64,000 nt of DNA from Hymenobacter properus (GCF_015694735.1 NZ_JADQDP010000003.1:930001-994000), one strand, 5' to 3'; numbered from the stretch's first letter, positions 40,011-48,825 are shown. Notes: generated by a model not told the origin, from the sequence alone. Numbers and translations: made by a program.

Positions 40011-40802
40011 ATGTCTGTTTCGTTCGAAAACCTGCTCTACGACCTCGACGCCGCCAGCGGCATCCTCACCCTCACCATCAATCGGCCCAGCAAGCTCAAC
40101 GCACTGAACGCGGCTACCATTGCCGACATCGACGCGGCGGTGCAGCAGGCGCTCAACAACGCGGCCGTGCGCGGCATCATCCTGACCGGGAGCGGCGAAA
40201 AAGCGTTTGTGGCCGGGGCCGACATTGCCGAGCTGGCCGCTCTCACGCCCGCACAGGCTGCCCGGGCTTCAGAACGGGGCCAAGAGGCGTTCTGCCGCAT
40301 CGAGGAAAGCACCAAGCCGGTGGTGGCGGCCGTGAACGGCTTCGCGCTGGGCGGCGGGTGCGAGCTGGCCATGGCCTGCCACATGCGCGTGGCCGCCGAC
40401 AACGCTCGTTTCGGCCAGCCTGAGGTGAACCTGGGCTTGCTGCCGGGCTACGGCGGTACGCAACGCCTGCCGCAGCTCATCGGCAAGGGTAAGGCCATTG
40501 AGCTGTTGCTGACGGCCGACATGGTGAAGGCCGACGAGGCCCTGCGCCTGGGCCTGGTGAACCACGTGGTGCCGCAGGCCGAACTGCTGCCCTTCTGCCA
40601 GCAGCTGCTGACCAAGATTCTGGGCAAAGCGCCTCTGGCCGTGGGCATGGTGCTGGAATGTGTGAACGCCCACTACGACAAAGGCACCGACGGCTACAAG
40701 GCCGAAGCCGAGGCGTTCGGCCGGGCCTTCGACAGTGAGGACTTTAAGGAAGGCACCACGGCGTTTGTGGAGAAGCGCGCGGCCGTGTTCACAGGTAAAT
40801 AG
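40011..40802 (+). CDS. Enoyl-CoA hydratase/isomerase family protein
   Basis: The 263-residue crotonase-fold enzyme has the CoA oxyanion motifs SGEKAFVAGADIAELAAL and FALGGGCELAMACHMRVAAD, and the two catalytic glutamate positions of hydratases (GGCELAMAC; QPEVNLGLLPGYGGTQRLPQ). It therefore probably hydrates 2-enoyl-CoA in fatty-acid or amino-acid breakdown. The start MSVSFENLLYDLD is placed after the -7 element; 12 upstream codons in frame are excluded. No beta-oxidation genes are adjacent. Confidence 0.92.
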   Translation: MSVSFENLLYDLDAASGILTLTINRPSKLNALNAATIADIDAAVQQALNNAAVRGIILTGSGEKAFVAGADIAELAALTPAQAARASERGQEAFCRIEESTKPVVAAVNGFALGGGCELAMACHMRVAADNARFGQPEVNLGLLPGYGGTQRLPQLIGKGKAIELLLTADMVKADEALRLGLVNHVVPQAELLPFCQQLLTKILGKAPLAVGMVLECVNAHYDKGTDGYKAEAEAFGRAFDSEDFKEGTTAFVEKRAAVFTGK

Positions 40803-40820
40803 TAGTGTGAAGGGTAAGCA

Positions 40821-40940
40821 TCTGTCATCCTCATTTGGCGTCCGCGCAGCGAAGGACTTTATCACGTTCGGACGATAGTTATTCGGCCGTGATAAGGTCC
40901 TTCGTCTCCGCTTGATGCTCGGAATACTCAGGATGACAGA
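40821..40940. repeat. Palindromic intergenic element, copy 6 (diverged)
   Basis: The ends TCTGTCATCC (40821) and GGATGACAGA (40940), with GCAGCGAAGGAC and AAGGTCCTTCG inside, identify the family. The right arm carries an insertion (CTTGATGCTCGGAATA) and the left a shorter one, so the outer stem is imperfect. It begins 18 bases after the upstream stop. Confidence 0.8.
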
Positions 40941-40969
40941 CGTTCACAAACGCTCTTGATTAACAACGA

Positions 40970-42481
40970 ATGAGTGTAGCGAAAAAACTGGCCTCGCAAA
41001 CGGCGGTGTACGGCGTGAGCAGCATTGTGGGCCGGGTGCTCACCTATTTGCTCGTGCCGATATATACCGGGGCGTTTGCGGCGGCCGAATATGGGGTGGT
41101 GACGGGCCTCTACGCCTACGTGTCGTTTCTGAACGTGGTGTTTACCTACGGCATGGAAACCACATTTTTCCGCTTTGCCAACCGGCCGGGTACCGACCGC
41201 AAGGATTTGTATGACCGGGTGCTGAGCCTGCTGCTGCTGAGCACGGCTACCCTCACGGTGCTGCTCATGCTGCTGGCGCGGCCGCTGCTGGCGTTGCTGG
41301 AAATTCCATACGAGAATAAACAATACGCTATCTGGGTGGCCCTTATTCTAGGGCTGGACGCGCTGACGGCTATTCCGTTTGCCCGGCTGCGGCTGGAAAA
41401 TAAGGCCCGCAAGTTTGCCGGTATCAAGCTGGCCGGCATTGTAGGTAACGTGGTGCTGAACCTGTTTTTTATCGTGTTCTGCCCGGCGGTGATGAGCGGA
41501 AAATGGTTGCCCATTCTGCAGCCACTGGTGGCCCGTGTGTACGACCCTACGGTGGGCGTGGGCTACGTGTTTCTGAGCAACCTGGTAGCCAGTGGCCTCA
41601 CCCTGCTGCTACTGGGCCGCGAGTTGCTGGACTTCCGGTTTAAGCTGAATTTTGATTTCCTCAAGCCGCTGCTGGCTTATGCTTTCCCGCTGATGCTGAT
41701 GGGCCTGGCGGGCATGGTGAACGAAACGCTGGACCGCATTCTGCTACCCAAGTGGCTGCCCGATAACTTCTACCCAGGCCAGAGCAGCCTCACGGCGGTG
41801 GGCATCTACGGGGCCTGCTACAAGCTGAGCATCTTCATGTCGCTGGTGATTCAGGCATTCCGCTACGCAGCCGAGCCTTTCTTCTTTGCCCAAAGCACCG
41901 AGAAGAATTCGCCGGCCACGTTTGCCATGATACTGAAGTGGTTTACGCTCTGCTGCGCGGTCATCTTCGTGGGCATCAGCCTCAACGTGGAAGACTTCGG
42001 CCGGTTGTTTCTGCGGCGCCCCGAGTACCTGCAAGGGCTGGCAGTGGTGCCGGTGTTGCTGCTGGCCAACCTGTTTCTGGGCGTGTACTACAACCTGTCG
42101 GTGTGGTTTAAGCTCACAGACAAAACCTACTTCGGCACCTACATCGGCGCAGGCGGTGCGGTGCTCACCATTGCCCTCAACTTCCTGCTGATTCCGGTGC
42201 TAGGCTACATGGGCTCGGCCCTGGCCACGCTGGCCTGCTACTTTATGATGGCCATTCTGTGCTGGCGCTTGGGCGAGCAGCACTTCCCGGTGCCGTACCC
42301 GGCGCTGCGGCTGGGGCTGTGGCTGCTGTTTGCCGTGGGCTTGGTGGCACTGGGCTGGTTCATATCTCCGGAGGACTGGTGGGCGCGCCATGCCTGGCAC
42401 GCAGGCCTGACGGTACTGTTCCTCGCGGCGTTGTATGTGGTAGAACGGCCGCAACGGGCGCTAGCAACCAAAGCTGCCTAG
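40970..42481 (+). CDS. Wzx-type oligosaccharide flippase/polysaccharide biosynthesis membrane protein
   Basis: A 503-residue protein with 12-14 hydrophobic helices; the N-terminus (KKLASQTAVYGVSSIVGRVLTYLLVPIYTGAF) is characteristic of the polysaccharide_synt/MATE-like flippase superfamily. The interior has YGMETTFFRFANR and MLMGLAGMVNETLDRILLPK. Such proteins flip lipid-linked glycans across the inner membrane. It heads the run flippase-dut-nucleotidyltransferase-TPR-DUF4292-EnvC, a gene order typical of Bacteroidota. Confidence 0.88.
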   Translation: MSVAKKLASQTAVYGVSSIVGRVLTYLLVPIYTGAFAAAEYGVVTGLYAYVSFLNVVFTYGMETTFFRFANRPGTDRKDLYDRVLSLLLLSTATLTVLLMLLARPLLALLEIPYENKQYAIWVALILGLDALTAIPFARLRLENKARKFAGIKLAGIVGNVVLNLFFIVFCPAVMSGKWLPILQPLVARVYDPTVGVGYVFLSNLVASGLTLLLLGRELLDFRFKLNFDFLKPLLAYAFPLMLMGLAGMVNETLDRILLPKWLPDNFYPGQSSLTAVGIYGACYKLSIFMSLVIQAFRYAAEPFFFAQSTEKNSPATFAMILKWFTLCCAVIFVGISLNVEDFGRLFLRRPEYLQGLAVVPVLLLANLFLGVYYNLSVWFKLTDKTYFGTYIGAGGAVLTIALNFLLIPVLGYMGSALATLACYFMMAILCWRLGEQHFPVPYPALRLGLWLLFAVGLVALGWFISPEDWWARHAWHAGLTVLFLAALYVVERPQRALATKAA

Positions 42482-42553
42482 AAACAAGCGTATCGGGCGA
42501 AAGCCTTGTGTTTCCTTTGCGGGCCAGCGGCGCCGCTCAACATTCCTTCGACC

Positions 42554-42991
42554 ATGCAAATCCCCGTCATTAACAACTCGGGCCACCCACTGCCCGAATA
42601 CCAGACGCCCCATGCCGCCGGCCTCGACTTGCGGGCCCACCTTGTGGACGGCCCCGTGACGCTGCAGCCCTTGGAGCGGCAGCTTATTCCTACTGGCCTG
42701 AGCCTGGAAATTCCGGTGGGCTATGAAGCGCAGGTGCGGCCCCGCAGTGGGCTGGCCGTGAAGCACGGCATTGGCATTGTGAACAGCCCGGGCACGATTG
42801 ATGCCGACTACCGGGGCGAAATCCGGGTGCTGCTGGTGAATTTGTCGAACGAACCCTTCGTGGTGAACGACGGCGAACGCATTGCCCAACTGGTGGTTGC
42901 CAAGCACGAAACCATAGCTTGGCAGCCCGCCGAAACCCTGAGCGCAACCCAACGCGGCGCGGGAGGGTATGGCAGTACAGGAAAAAGCTAA
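42554..42991 (+). CDS. dut: Deoxyuridine 5'-triphosphate nucleotidohydrolase
   Basis: The 145-residue trimeric enzyme hydrolyses dUTP to dUMP, keeping uracil out of DNA. All five motifs are visible: HAAGLDLRA (1), RPRSGLAVKHG (2), GIVNSPGTIDADYRGEI (3), GERIAQLVV (4) and RGAGGYGSTG (5). The start MQIPVINNSGHPLPEY is chosen over an in-frame ATG 16 codons upstream that overlaps a weak promoter-like stretch. Confidence 0.97.
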   Translation: MQIPVINNSGHPLPEYQTPHAAGLDLRAHLVDGPVTLQPLERQLIPTGLSLEIPVGYEAQVRPRSGLAVKHGIGIVNSPGTIDADYRGEIRVLLVNLSNEPFVVNDGERIAQLVVAKHETIAWQPAETLSATQRGAGGYGSTGKS

Positions 42992-43117
42992 TATCCGGCA
43001 ATCGGTTGTTGGCGGGCAGGCCCTAGCTTCGGGCCGCCGAATGGCTGCCGGGCGGGCGCGGCCGTTGTCCTGTGCACCCTGAACGAACTTTATAAATACC
43101 TGACCACTACACAACAC

Positions 43118-44128
43118 ATGAAAATCATCGTCCCGATGGCCGGCATGGGCAAGCGCATGCGCCCCCACACCCTCACCGTTCCCAAACCCCTCATTCCCAT
43201 TGCAGGCAAGCCCATTGTGCAGCGCCTCGTGGAGGACATTGCCAAAGTGTGCGGTGAGCCGGTGGACGAAGTGGCTTTCATCATCGGCCGCTTTGGCGCC
43301 GAGGTGGAGAAAAACCTGGTGAAAATTGCCGAATCGGTGGGCGCCAAGGGCACCATCGTGTACCAGGACGAGCCGCTGGGCACTGCCCACGCCATTCTTT
43401 GCGCTAAGCAGGCGCTGACTGGCCCAGTAGTGGTGGCCTTTGCCGATACGCTGTTCAAAGCTGATTTCACCCTAGACAGCAGCGTGCCCGGCACCATCTG
43501 GGTGCAGAAGGTAGACGACCCGCGCCCCTTTGGCGTGGTGAAGCTGAACGAGCAGGGCCAGATTACGGAGTTTGTGGAGAAGCCGCAGGAATTCGTGTCG
43601 GACCTGGCCATCATCGGCATCTACTACTTCCAGGACGGCGAGTATTTGCGTAGCGAATTGCAATACCTGCTCGATAACGACATCAAGGACAAAGGCGAGT
43701 ACCAGCTCACCAACGCCCTCGAAAACATGAAAAACAAAGGCACGGTGTTCGTGCCCGGCCGCGTGACCGAGTGGCTCGACTGCGGCAATAAGGACGCCAC
43801 GGTGTTTACCAACCAGCGCTACCTGGAGTACCTCAAGGAGCGCGGCGAGTCGCTGGTGGCGCAATCAGCCAAAATCACCAATTCGGTGCTCATTGAGCCG
43901 GTGTATATTGGCGAAAACGTGATTGTAACCGACTCGGTGGTGGGCCCGCACGTGAGCCTAGGCGACCACGCCAATGTGCGCGACTCGCGCCTGTCGAACT
44001 CCATCGTGCAGCAGTCGGCCTCGGTGTTGAACGCCGTCATCACCAATTCGATGATTGGCAACCACGCCGGCGTAACCGGTACGCCCGATGACTTGAGCCT
44101 CGGCGATTATAACCAGTTGCGCGTGTGA
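43118..44128 (+). CDS. Sugar-1-phosphate nucleotidyltransferase with left-handed beta-helix tail
   Basis: The 336-residue protein has the NTP-transferase opening MKIIVPMAGMGKRMRPHTLT with the PKPLIPIAGKPIV loop, the DEPLGTAHAI segment and a metal-binding FADTLF site. The C-terminal ~75 residues are hexapeptide repeats (VYIGENVIVTDSVVGPHVSL). It transfers a nucleotide to a sugar-1-phosphate for cell-surface glycan synthesis; glucose-1-phosphate is the likeliest substrate class but is not proven. It sits between dut and the TPR protein. Confidence 0.85.
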   Translation: MKIIVPMAGMGKRMRPHTLTVPKPLIPIAGKPIVQRLVEDIAKVCGEPVDEVAFIIGRFGAEVEKNLVKIAESVGAKGTIVYQDEPLGTAHAILCAKQALTGPVVVAFADTLFKADFTLDSSVPGTIWVQKVDDPRPFGVVKLNEQGQITEFVEKPQEFVSDLAIIGIYYFQDGEYLRSELQYLLDNDIKDKGEYQLTNALENMKNKGTVFVPGRVTEWLDCGNKDATVFTNQRYLEYLKERGESLVAQSAKITNSVLIEPVYIGENVIVTDSVVGPHVSLGDHANVRDSRLSNSIVQQSASVLNAVITNSMIGNHAGVTGTPDDLSLGDYNQLRV

Positions 44129-44155
44129 CATTTTAAAGCGGAAATGCGTTAGTAG

Positions 44156-44185
44156 CGACGCGGCCTTCGGCAGAGGGCCGCGTCG
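44156..44185. terminator. GC hairpin between the nucleotidyltransferase and TPR genes
   Basis: CGACGCGGCC (44156-44165) and GGCCGCGTCG (44176-44185) pair perfectly. The T-tract is weak, so read-through into the TPR gene is likely. Confidence 0.45.
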
Positions 44186-44242
44186 TTCGTTCGTATTACC
44201 CGTAAATTCGTGAGCCGGGCCCGAGGTCCGGTTTTGTTGTAT

Positions 44243-46063
44243 ATGCGTCAAGTTGCTCTTAGTCTGTTGCTTTGGATGGGGACGGTGGCCGTGGGCCACG
44301 CCCAAACGCCAGCGGGTGCGCCCCAGCCGCCGGCCAAGCTGAGCCGCAAAGAGCAGCGGGCTCTGGAAAAAGAACAGCGCGACCTCGACAAGAAACTGGC
44401 CGAAGCCAAGGCCAAGCGCGCGGCTGCGCCGCCCCTCACCGAGCGCGAGCGCGAGATGAGCGAAGCCTTGTTTGTGGAAGGGGTGAAGTACGTGCTGCTG
44501 GAGGACTACAACAAGGGCCTGGAGCAGCTGCTAAAAGCCTACGCCCTGAACCCCGACAACGCGGCCGTCAACTACAAGATAGCCGAGGCCAACTTGCTGA
44601 GCGGCAACCTGCGCGACGCTGCCAACTACGCCGAGGCCTCCATTCGCCTCGACTCGAAAAACGCCTACTACTACCTGCTGTTGGCCCAGATTCAGGCCAG
44701 CCAGAAGCAGTACGACAACGCCACTAAAACCTACGCGGCCCTCATCAAGCAGGTGCCCAACTCGGGCAACTACCTGTTCAATCTGGCCGACCTGTACCTA
44801 GCCCAGAACAAGCTACCTGAAGCCCTGGCTACGCTCGACCAGGCCGAGAAGGAGTTTGGGCAGGTAGACGAGATTTCGTTCAAGAAGCAGCAGATTTTCC
44901 TGAAGCAGAATAAGCTGGATTTGGCCCTGGCCGAGGGCGAAAAGCTCATTAAGGCCAACCCGACGGAAAGCCGCTACGTGCTGGCCCAGGCCGAGATGTA
45001 CGCCAGCAACAACCGCCTGCCCGACGCCGTGCGCGTGGCCCAACAGGCCCTGCGCCTCGACCCCGACAACCCGCAGGCGCACATGATTCTGGCCCAGGTG
45101 TATCAGCAGCAAAACCAGCCCGACGAGGCTGGCCAGCAGCTTAAGCAGGCCTTCGCCAGCCCTGCGCTCGACATCGACGAGCGGGTGCGCATTCTGGTGG
45201 GCTACATCAAGCAGCTGCCCAGCCCCAAGGAATCGGTGAACCAGCTGGCCCGCGACTTGGCGGCCGAAACCATCAAAACATACCCCAAGGACGCGAAATC
45301 CTACGCCGTGGCCGGCGACATTCAAACCCTGACCGACCACAAAAAGGACGCCCGCGACACCTACCTGAAGGCCCTGCGCTTCGACAATTCCAAGTTTCAA
45401 ATCTGGCAGCAGGTGGTGCTGATTGATGCGGAGCTAAGCCAGACGGATTCGCTGCTGGCCCATACCGACCGCGCGCTGGAGCTATTTCCGAACCAGTCGT
45501 CGCTTTGGTTTTACAACGGCGCGGCACACCTGCTGAAAAAGCAGCCGCAGAAGGGCGTGAAAGCTCTGGAGCACGGCCGCAAACTGGTGGTGAGCAACCC
45601 GGAGCTGTTGGGCCAGTTCGACGCTCAATTGGGCGATGCCTACCACGAATTGCGGCTGTATGAGAAATCGGACGCGGCGTATGAATCGGCGCTGAACAGC
45701 GACCCGAACAACGTGCAGGTGCTGAACAACTACAGCTATTTCCTCTCATTGCGTGGCGAGAAGCTCGACAAGGCCAAGCAAATGGCGGGCAAGGTGGTGA
45801 AGCAGTATCCCGACAACGACACCTACCTCGATACCTACGCTTGGGTGCTCTATAAGCAGAAAGACTATGCCGGCGCCAAAGCGGCACTGGACAAAGCCAT
45901 GCAAACCACCAAGGACGGCTCCATCATCGAGCACTACGGCGACGTACTGTACCAGCTCGGCGAGAAGGACAAGGCCGTGGCCGAATGGCAGCGCGCCCAC
46001 AAAGCCGGTGGCACCTCCAACCTGCTGGAGCGCAAACTGAAAGACCACAAACTCTATGAATAA
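44243..46063 (+). CDS. Secreted tetratricopeptide-repeat protein
   Basis: A 606-residue protein with a signal peptide (MRQVALSLLLWMGTVAVGHAQ), a charged helix (KLSRKEQRALEKEQRDLDKK) and about a dozen TPR units from residue ~75 to the end (LLEDYNKGLEQLLKAYALNP, QPDEAGQQLKQAFASPALD, LKAALRFDNS-type helices). It is a periplasmic or outer-membrane scaffold of unknown partner. The stop overlaps the DUF4292 gene by eight bases, so the two are coupled. The start at 44243 is chosen over a GTG at 44210, which would bury the signal peptide. Confidence 0.88.
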   Translation: MRQVALSLLLWMGTVAVGHAQTPAGAPQPPAKLSRKEQRALEKEQRDLDKKLAEAKAKRAAAPPLTEREREMSEALFVEGVKYVLLEDYNKGLEQLLKAYALNPDNAAVNYKIAEANLLSGNLRDAANYAEASIRLDSKNAYYYLLLAQIQASQKQYDNATKTYAALIKQVPNSGNYLFNLADLYLAQNKLPEALATLDQAEKEFGQVDEISFKKQQIFLKQNKLDLALAEGEKLIKANPTESRYVLAQAEMYASNNRLPDAVRVAQQALRLDPDNPQAHMILAQVYQQQNQPDEAGQQLKQAFASPALDIDERVRILVGYIKQLPSPKESVNQLARDLAAETIKTYPKDAKSYAVAGDIQTLTDHKKDARDTYLKALRFDNSKFQIWQQVVLIDAELSQTDSLLAHTDRALELFPNQSSLWFYNGAAHLLKKQPQKGVKALEHGRKLVVSNPELLGQFDAQLGDAYHELRLYEKSDAAYESALNSDPNNVQVLNNYSYFLSLRGEKLDKAKQMAGKVVKQYPDNDTYLDTYAWVLYKQKDYAGAKAALDKAMQTTKDGSIIEHYGDVLYQLGEKDKAVAEWQRAHKAGGTSNLLERKLKDHKLYE

Positions 46064-46835
46064 AATTTCCTTGCTGCTGGCCCTAGGGCTGCTTGTGGGC
46101 GGTTGCGCCCGCAAAGCGACGCCCGTTGTTTCTACCACCGGTCCGAAAACTTCGGTGCCCGTGGCCGAGCCCACGGTGCGCGCCACCAACACGTCGTTCC
46201 TGTTTTTGAACGCCAAGGGCAAGGCCCAAATCAACATGAAGGGCGACAAGCAGAGCGCCAACATTTCCCTACGCATGCGCCGCGACAGCGTCATCTGGGT
46301 GACGGCCGGGCTGCTGGGCGTGGAGGGCGTGCGCGCTGTGCTCACGCCCGATTCGGTGCGGGTGGTGAACAAGCTGGAAAAAACCTACTTCACCGGCGGC
46401 TACGACTACCTGAGCAAGCTGCTGAACGTGCCCGTGAGCTTCGCCCAGATGCAGGCAATTCTGCTGGGCGACTACCTGCCCGCGCCCGCCGGCACCACGC
46501 CCACCATAGCCACCGAGGAAGCCGACCGCCAGCGCGTGAGCTACCCCTTGGCCGGCGTGCTGGTGGAGCGCCTGCTGCAGCCCGGCACCGGCCGCGTGCA
46601 GCAGATGAAGGTGAGCGACGCCGCCACCCAGCGCAACCTGACCGTGGACTATACCGATTTCAAGCCGCTGGAAGAGCCCGGCAACCTGCCTTTTGCCAAC
46701 TCGGTCTTTATCCAAGCGCAGCAGCCATCGGCGGGGGCCGTCACGGCGGCCATCAACTATAGCAAGGTGAACGTGGGGCGTGAGCGACTGTCGTTTCCCT
46801 TCTCCGTGCCCAAGGGCTATAAGCGCCAGAAATAA
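46056..46835 (+). CDS. DUF4292 lipoprotein
   Basis: The 259-residue protein has a lipoprotein signal (MNKISLLLALGLLVGGCARK, Cys17) and a DUF4292 fold resembling LolB/LolA-like barrels (FLFLNAKGKAQINMKGDKQS, VIWVTAGLLGVEGVRAVLTP, VNKLEKTYFTGGYDYLSKLL). The conserved placement between a TPR protein and an EnvC-like factor suggests a role in envelope assembly, possibly lipoprotein or lipid handling (inferred). It overlaps the upstream TPR gene by eight bases, and the EnvC gene starts three bases after its stop. Confidence 0.88.
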   Translation: MNKISLLLALGLLVGGCARKATPVVSTTGPKTSVPVAEPTVRATNTSFLFLNAKGKAQINMKGDKQSANISLRMRRDSVIWVTAGLLGVEGVRAVLTPDSVRVVNKLEKTYFTGGYDYLSKLLNVPVSFAQMQAILLGDYLPAPAGTTPTIATEEADRQRVSYPLAGVLVERLLQPGTGRVQQMKVSDAATQRNLTVDYTDFKPLEEPGNLPFANSVFIQAQQPSAGAVTAAINYSKVNVGRERLSFPFSVPKGYKRQK

Positions 46836-46838
46836 ACA

Positions 46839-48425
46839 GTGGCTTTGAACGGGTATTCGGTGAGTGGTAAATTTTTAGCGAAGGCTAGTGGTCTGGTGCA
46901 GACAGCGTGCGAGCCGCGGCAAATAGCCCGGGGTCGCTTGGTGCTGCTGTGTCTGCTCAGCGTGTGGCTGGCGCTGCCGGTAGCTGCCCAGCAACGCAAG
47001 AAGAAGCAACCGGCCAAAACTGCCCCGGCCCGCACCAAAACCCGAACCAACAAGGCCCGCCGCCCCACCAGCTCAGCCCGCACCAAAACCAAGGAGCAAC
47101 TGGAGCGCGAGCGCCAGGCCAACCTGCGCCAGATTCAAGCCACCAGCCAAGCCCTGAACCAAACCCAGGAGAAAAAGAAGGTGAGCCTGGGCCAGCTCAA
47201 CGTCATCAAGGAAAAGCTGACAGAGAAGAAGCAGGTCATCCAAGGAATTTCGACCCAGCTGCACGGCATCGAAACCAACGTGCAGCAAACGGCCACGCAG
47301 GTGCTGCAAACCCAGAAGAACCTACGCGAGCTAAAAGGCGAATACGCCCGGTTGCTCTACACGGCTTCAAAAACGGCCAACGGCTTCAACCGACTGATGT
47401 TCTTGTTTGCCTCGGAGTCGTTCAACCAGTTTGCGCTGCGCCTGCGCTACATCCGTCAATACACCGAGGAGCGGCAGCGCCAGGCGGCCCGCATCATGGG
47501 CACGCAGTACCGGCTGCACCAGCAGCTCTCGGGCCTCACGCAGCAGCAGAAGCGCAAGAGCAGCCTGCTGAACAACCAGCTGAACGAAAATAGAAACCTG
47601 CTCACGCTCAAGTCGAAGGAAGATGAGATGGTGCAGCAGCTCAGCCAGCAGGAGCAGGGCCTGCGCCAAGAGCTGGAAGAGCGCCGCCAAGCCGTGAACC
47701 GCCTCGACAACCTGATAGCCGAGCGGGTGCGCGAGGAAATAGCCCGCGCCGCCCGGGCTGCCCGCCTGGCCGCGCGCCGCCAAGCCGCGCTGGCCGCTGC
47801 CCGCGAAGCCCGCCGGGCCGCCGCCGCGCGCAATGCGGGTGGTGGCGCCGGCCCTGCGCGCCCACGCCGCGAAACAGCAGCTAGCGAAGAAACCAACGAC
47901 GCCAACAACGACACCGCCGCGCCCGAGTCGGACGCTCCCGAAACGGCAGCAGAAGCGGCCGCCGACCGCCGGGCCGTGCGCATTGCCCTCACGCCCGAAA
48001 CAGCGCTGGCCTCGTCGTCCTTCTCCGGCAATAAGGGCCGGCTGCCCTGGCCCGTGAGCCGGGGTTTCATCAGCCAGCATTTCGGCCGCCACCCGCACCC
48101 CGTGCTCAAGCACGTGACCGTCGAAAACCGTGGGGTCGACATCCAGACTGCAGCCGGCGAGGAAGTGCGTTCCTGCTTCGATGGCAAGGTGCTCACCATC
48201 GCCAACATCGCCGGCATGAACACCATTGTCATGATTCAGCACGGCGACTTCTTCACGGTGTATGCCAAGCTGCGCTCCGTGAACGTGCACGAGGGCCAGC
48301 GCGTGAGTGCCCGCGAAGTCATCGGCACGGTGGCCACCAACGCCGAGGGCACGTCCGAAGTGCAGTTTCAGGTGTGGCACAACTCGGCCAACCTCAACCC
48401 TGAAAACTGGCTGGGACATAAATAA
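46839..48425 (+). CDS. EnvC-like murein hydrolase activator (degenerate M23/LytM)
   Basis: The 528-residue protein starts at GTG, with a signal-like segment at about 34-50 (LVLLCLLSVWLALPVAAQQ). A long coiled coil spans about 85-310 (QLERERQANLRQIQATSQAL and so on), and residues ~330-395 are Ala/Glu-rich. A C-terminal LytM domain occupies about 400-525. The zinc motif is damaged: the first histidine position reads ENRGVDI instead of HxGxD, and the HxH motif reads VQFQVWHNS. This points to an EnvC-type activator of amidases rather than a hydrolase. It is the last gene of the envelope operon and is followed at once by a palindromic element. Confidence 0.85.
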   Translation: MALNGYSVSGKFLAKASGLVQTACEPRQIARGRLVLLCLLSVWLALPVAAQQRKKKQPAKTAPARTKTRTNKARRPTSSARTKTKEQLERERQANLRQIQATSQALNQTQEKKKVSLGQLNVIKEKLTEKKQVIQGISTQLHGIETNVQQTATQVLQTQKNLRELKGEYARLLYTASKTANGFNRLMFLFASESFNQFALRLRYIRQYTEERQRQAARIMGTQYRLHQQLSGLTQQQKRKSSLLNNQLNENRNLLTLKSKEDEMVQQLSQQEQGLRQELEERRQAVNRLDNLIAERVREEIARAARAARLAARRQAALAAAREARRAAAARNAGGGAGPARPRRETAASEETNDANNDTAAPESDAPETAAEAAADRRAVRIALTPETALASSSFSGNKGRLPWPVSRGFISQHFGRHPHPVLKHVTVENRGVDIQTAAGEEVRSCFDGKVLTIANIAGMNTIVMIQHGDFFTVYAKLRSVNVHEGQRVSAREVIGTVATNAEGTSEVQFQVWHNSANLNPENWLGHK

Positions 48426-48430
48426 AAACC

Positions 48431-48593
48431 CCTGTCATTGCGAGGAGGTACGACGAAGCAATCCGTCCTGTACAACATCCAACACGCTCTTTTACCAGAA
48501 AGCCCCGGTACTGCGCAGCACCGGGGCTTTCTGGTAAAAGAGAGTTTCTGATTCTTACGGGACAGATTGCTTCGCTGCGCTCGCAGTGACAGG
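48431..48593. repeat. Palindromic intergenic element, copy 7, with a nested palindrome
   Basis: The outer arms (CCTGTCATTGCGAGG from 48431; the matching end at 48593) use the core GACGAAGCAATCCGTCC, a variant subfamily. Inside lies an independent 56-bp near-perfect palindrome (48487-48542), whose arms start CTCTTTTACCAGAAAGCCCC and pair with a single mismatch. It begins six bases after the EnvC stop. Confidence 0.9.
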
Positions 48594-48608
48594 CGCGGCC
48601 GTTTGGGC

Positions 48609-48637
48609 AAAAAAAAACACCGAGCAAAGCGCGGTGT
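48609..48637 (-). terminator. Minus-strand intrinsic terminator
   Basis: ACACCG (48617-48622) and CGGTGT (48632-48637), with an inner GC and GC pair, make a hairpin followed on the minus strand by nine T residues (48609-48617). It ends transcripts coming from the LytTR gene side, 190 bases after that gene's stop. Confidence 0.75.
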
Positions 48638-48755
48638 CTTTCTGAGCTATGAAAACAAACTTAGCTGTCGGCAGAAGCGGCCTTTGGAGCTTGCTGCAAC
48701 CGATAACCGATTCAAAATTGGCGAATGCCGGGGGTTAAAATCTGGGCAACTCGGT

Positions 48756-48785
48756 GAACGGACCCTTTGACCCGGCGAACGGACC
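48756..48785 (-). promoter_or_regulatory. Two LytTR-like half-sites as a direct repeat
   Basis: GAACGGACC occurs at 48756-48764 and again at 48777-48785, exactly 12 bases apart. On the minus strand the pair reads TCCGTTCAC and TCCGTTCGC, eight of nine matches each to the LytTR consensus WMMGTTNRK with its usual 12-13 base spacer. A -7-like CAATTTTG (48713-48720, minus) and the terminator at 48609 follow downstream. The region 48638-48825 has no gene. Confidence 0.4.
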
Positions 48786-48825
48786 GCTTGGCTAGGCGCA
48801 AGCCAATGCGACAAGCAGTCGCTGG

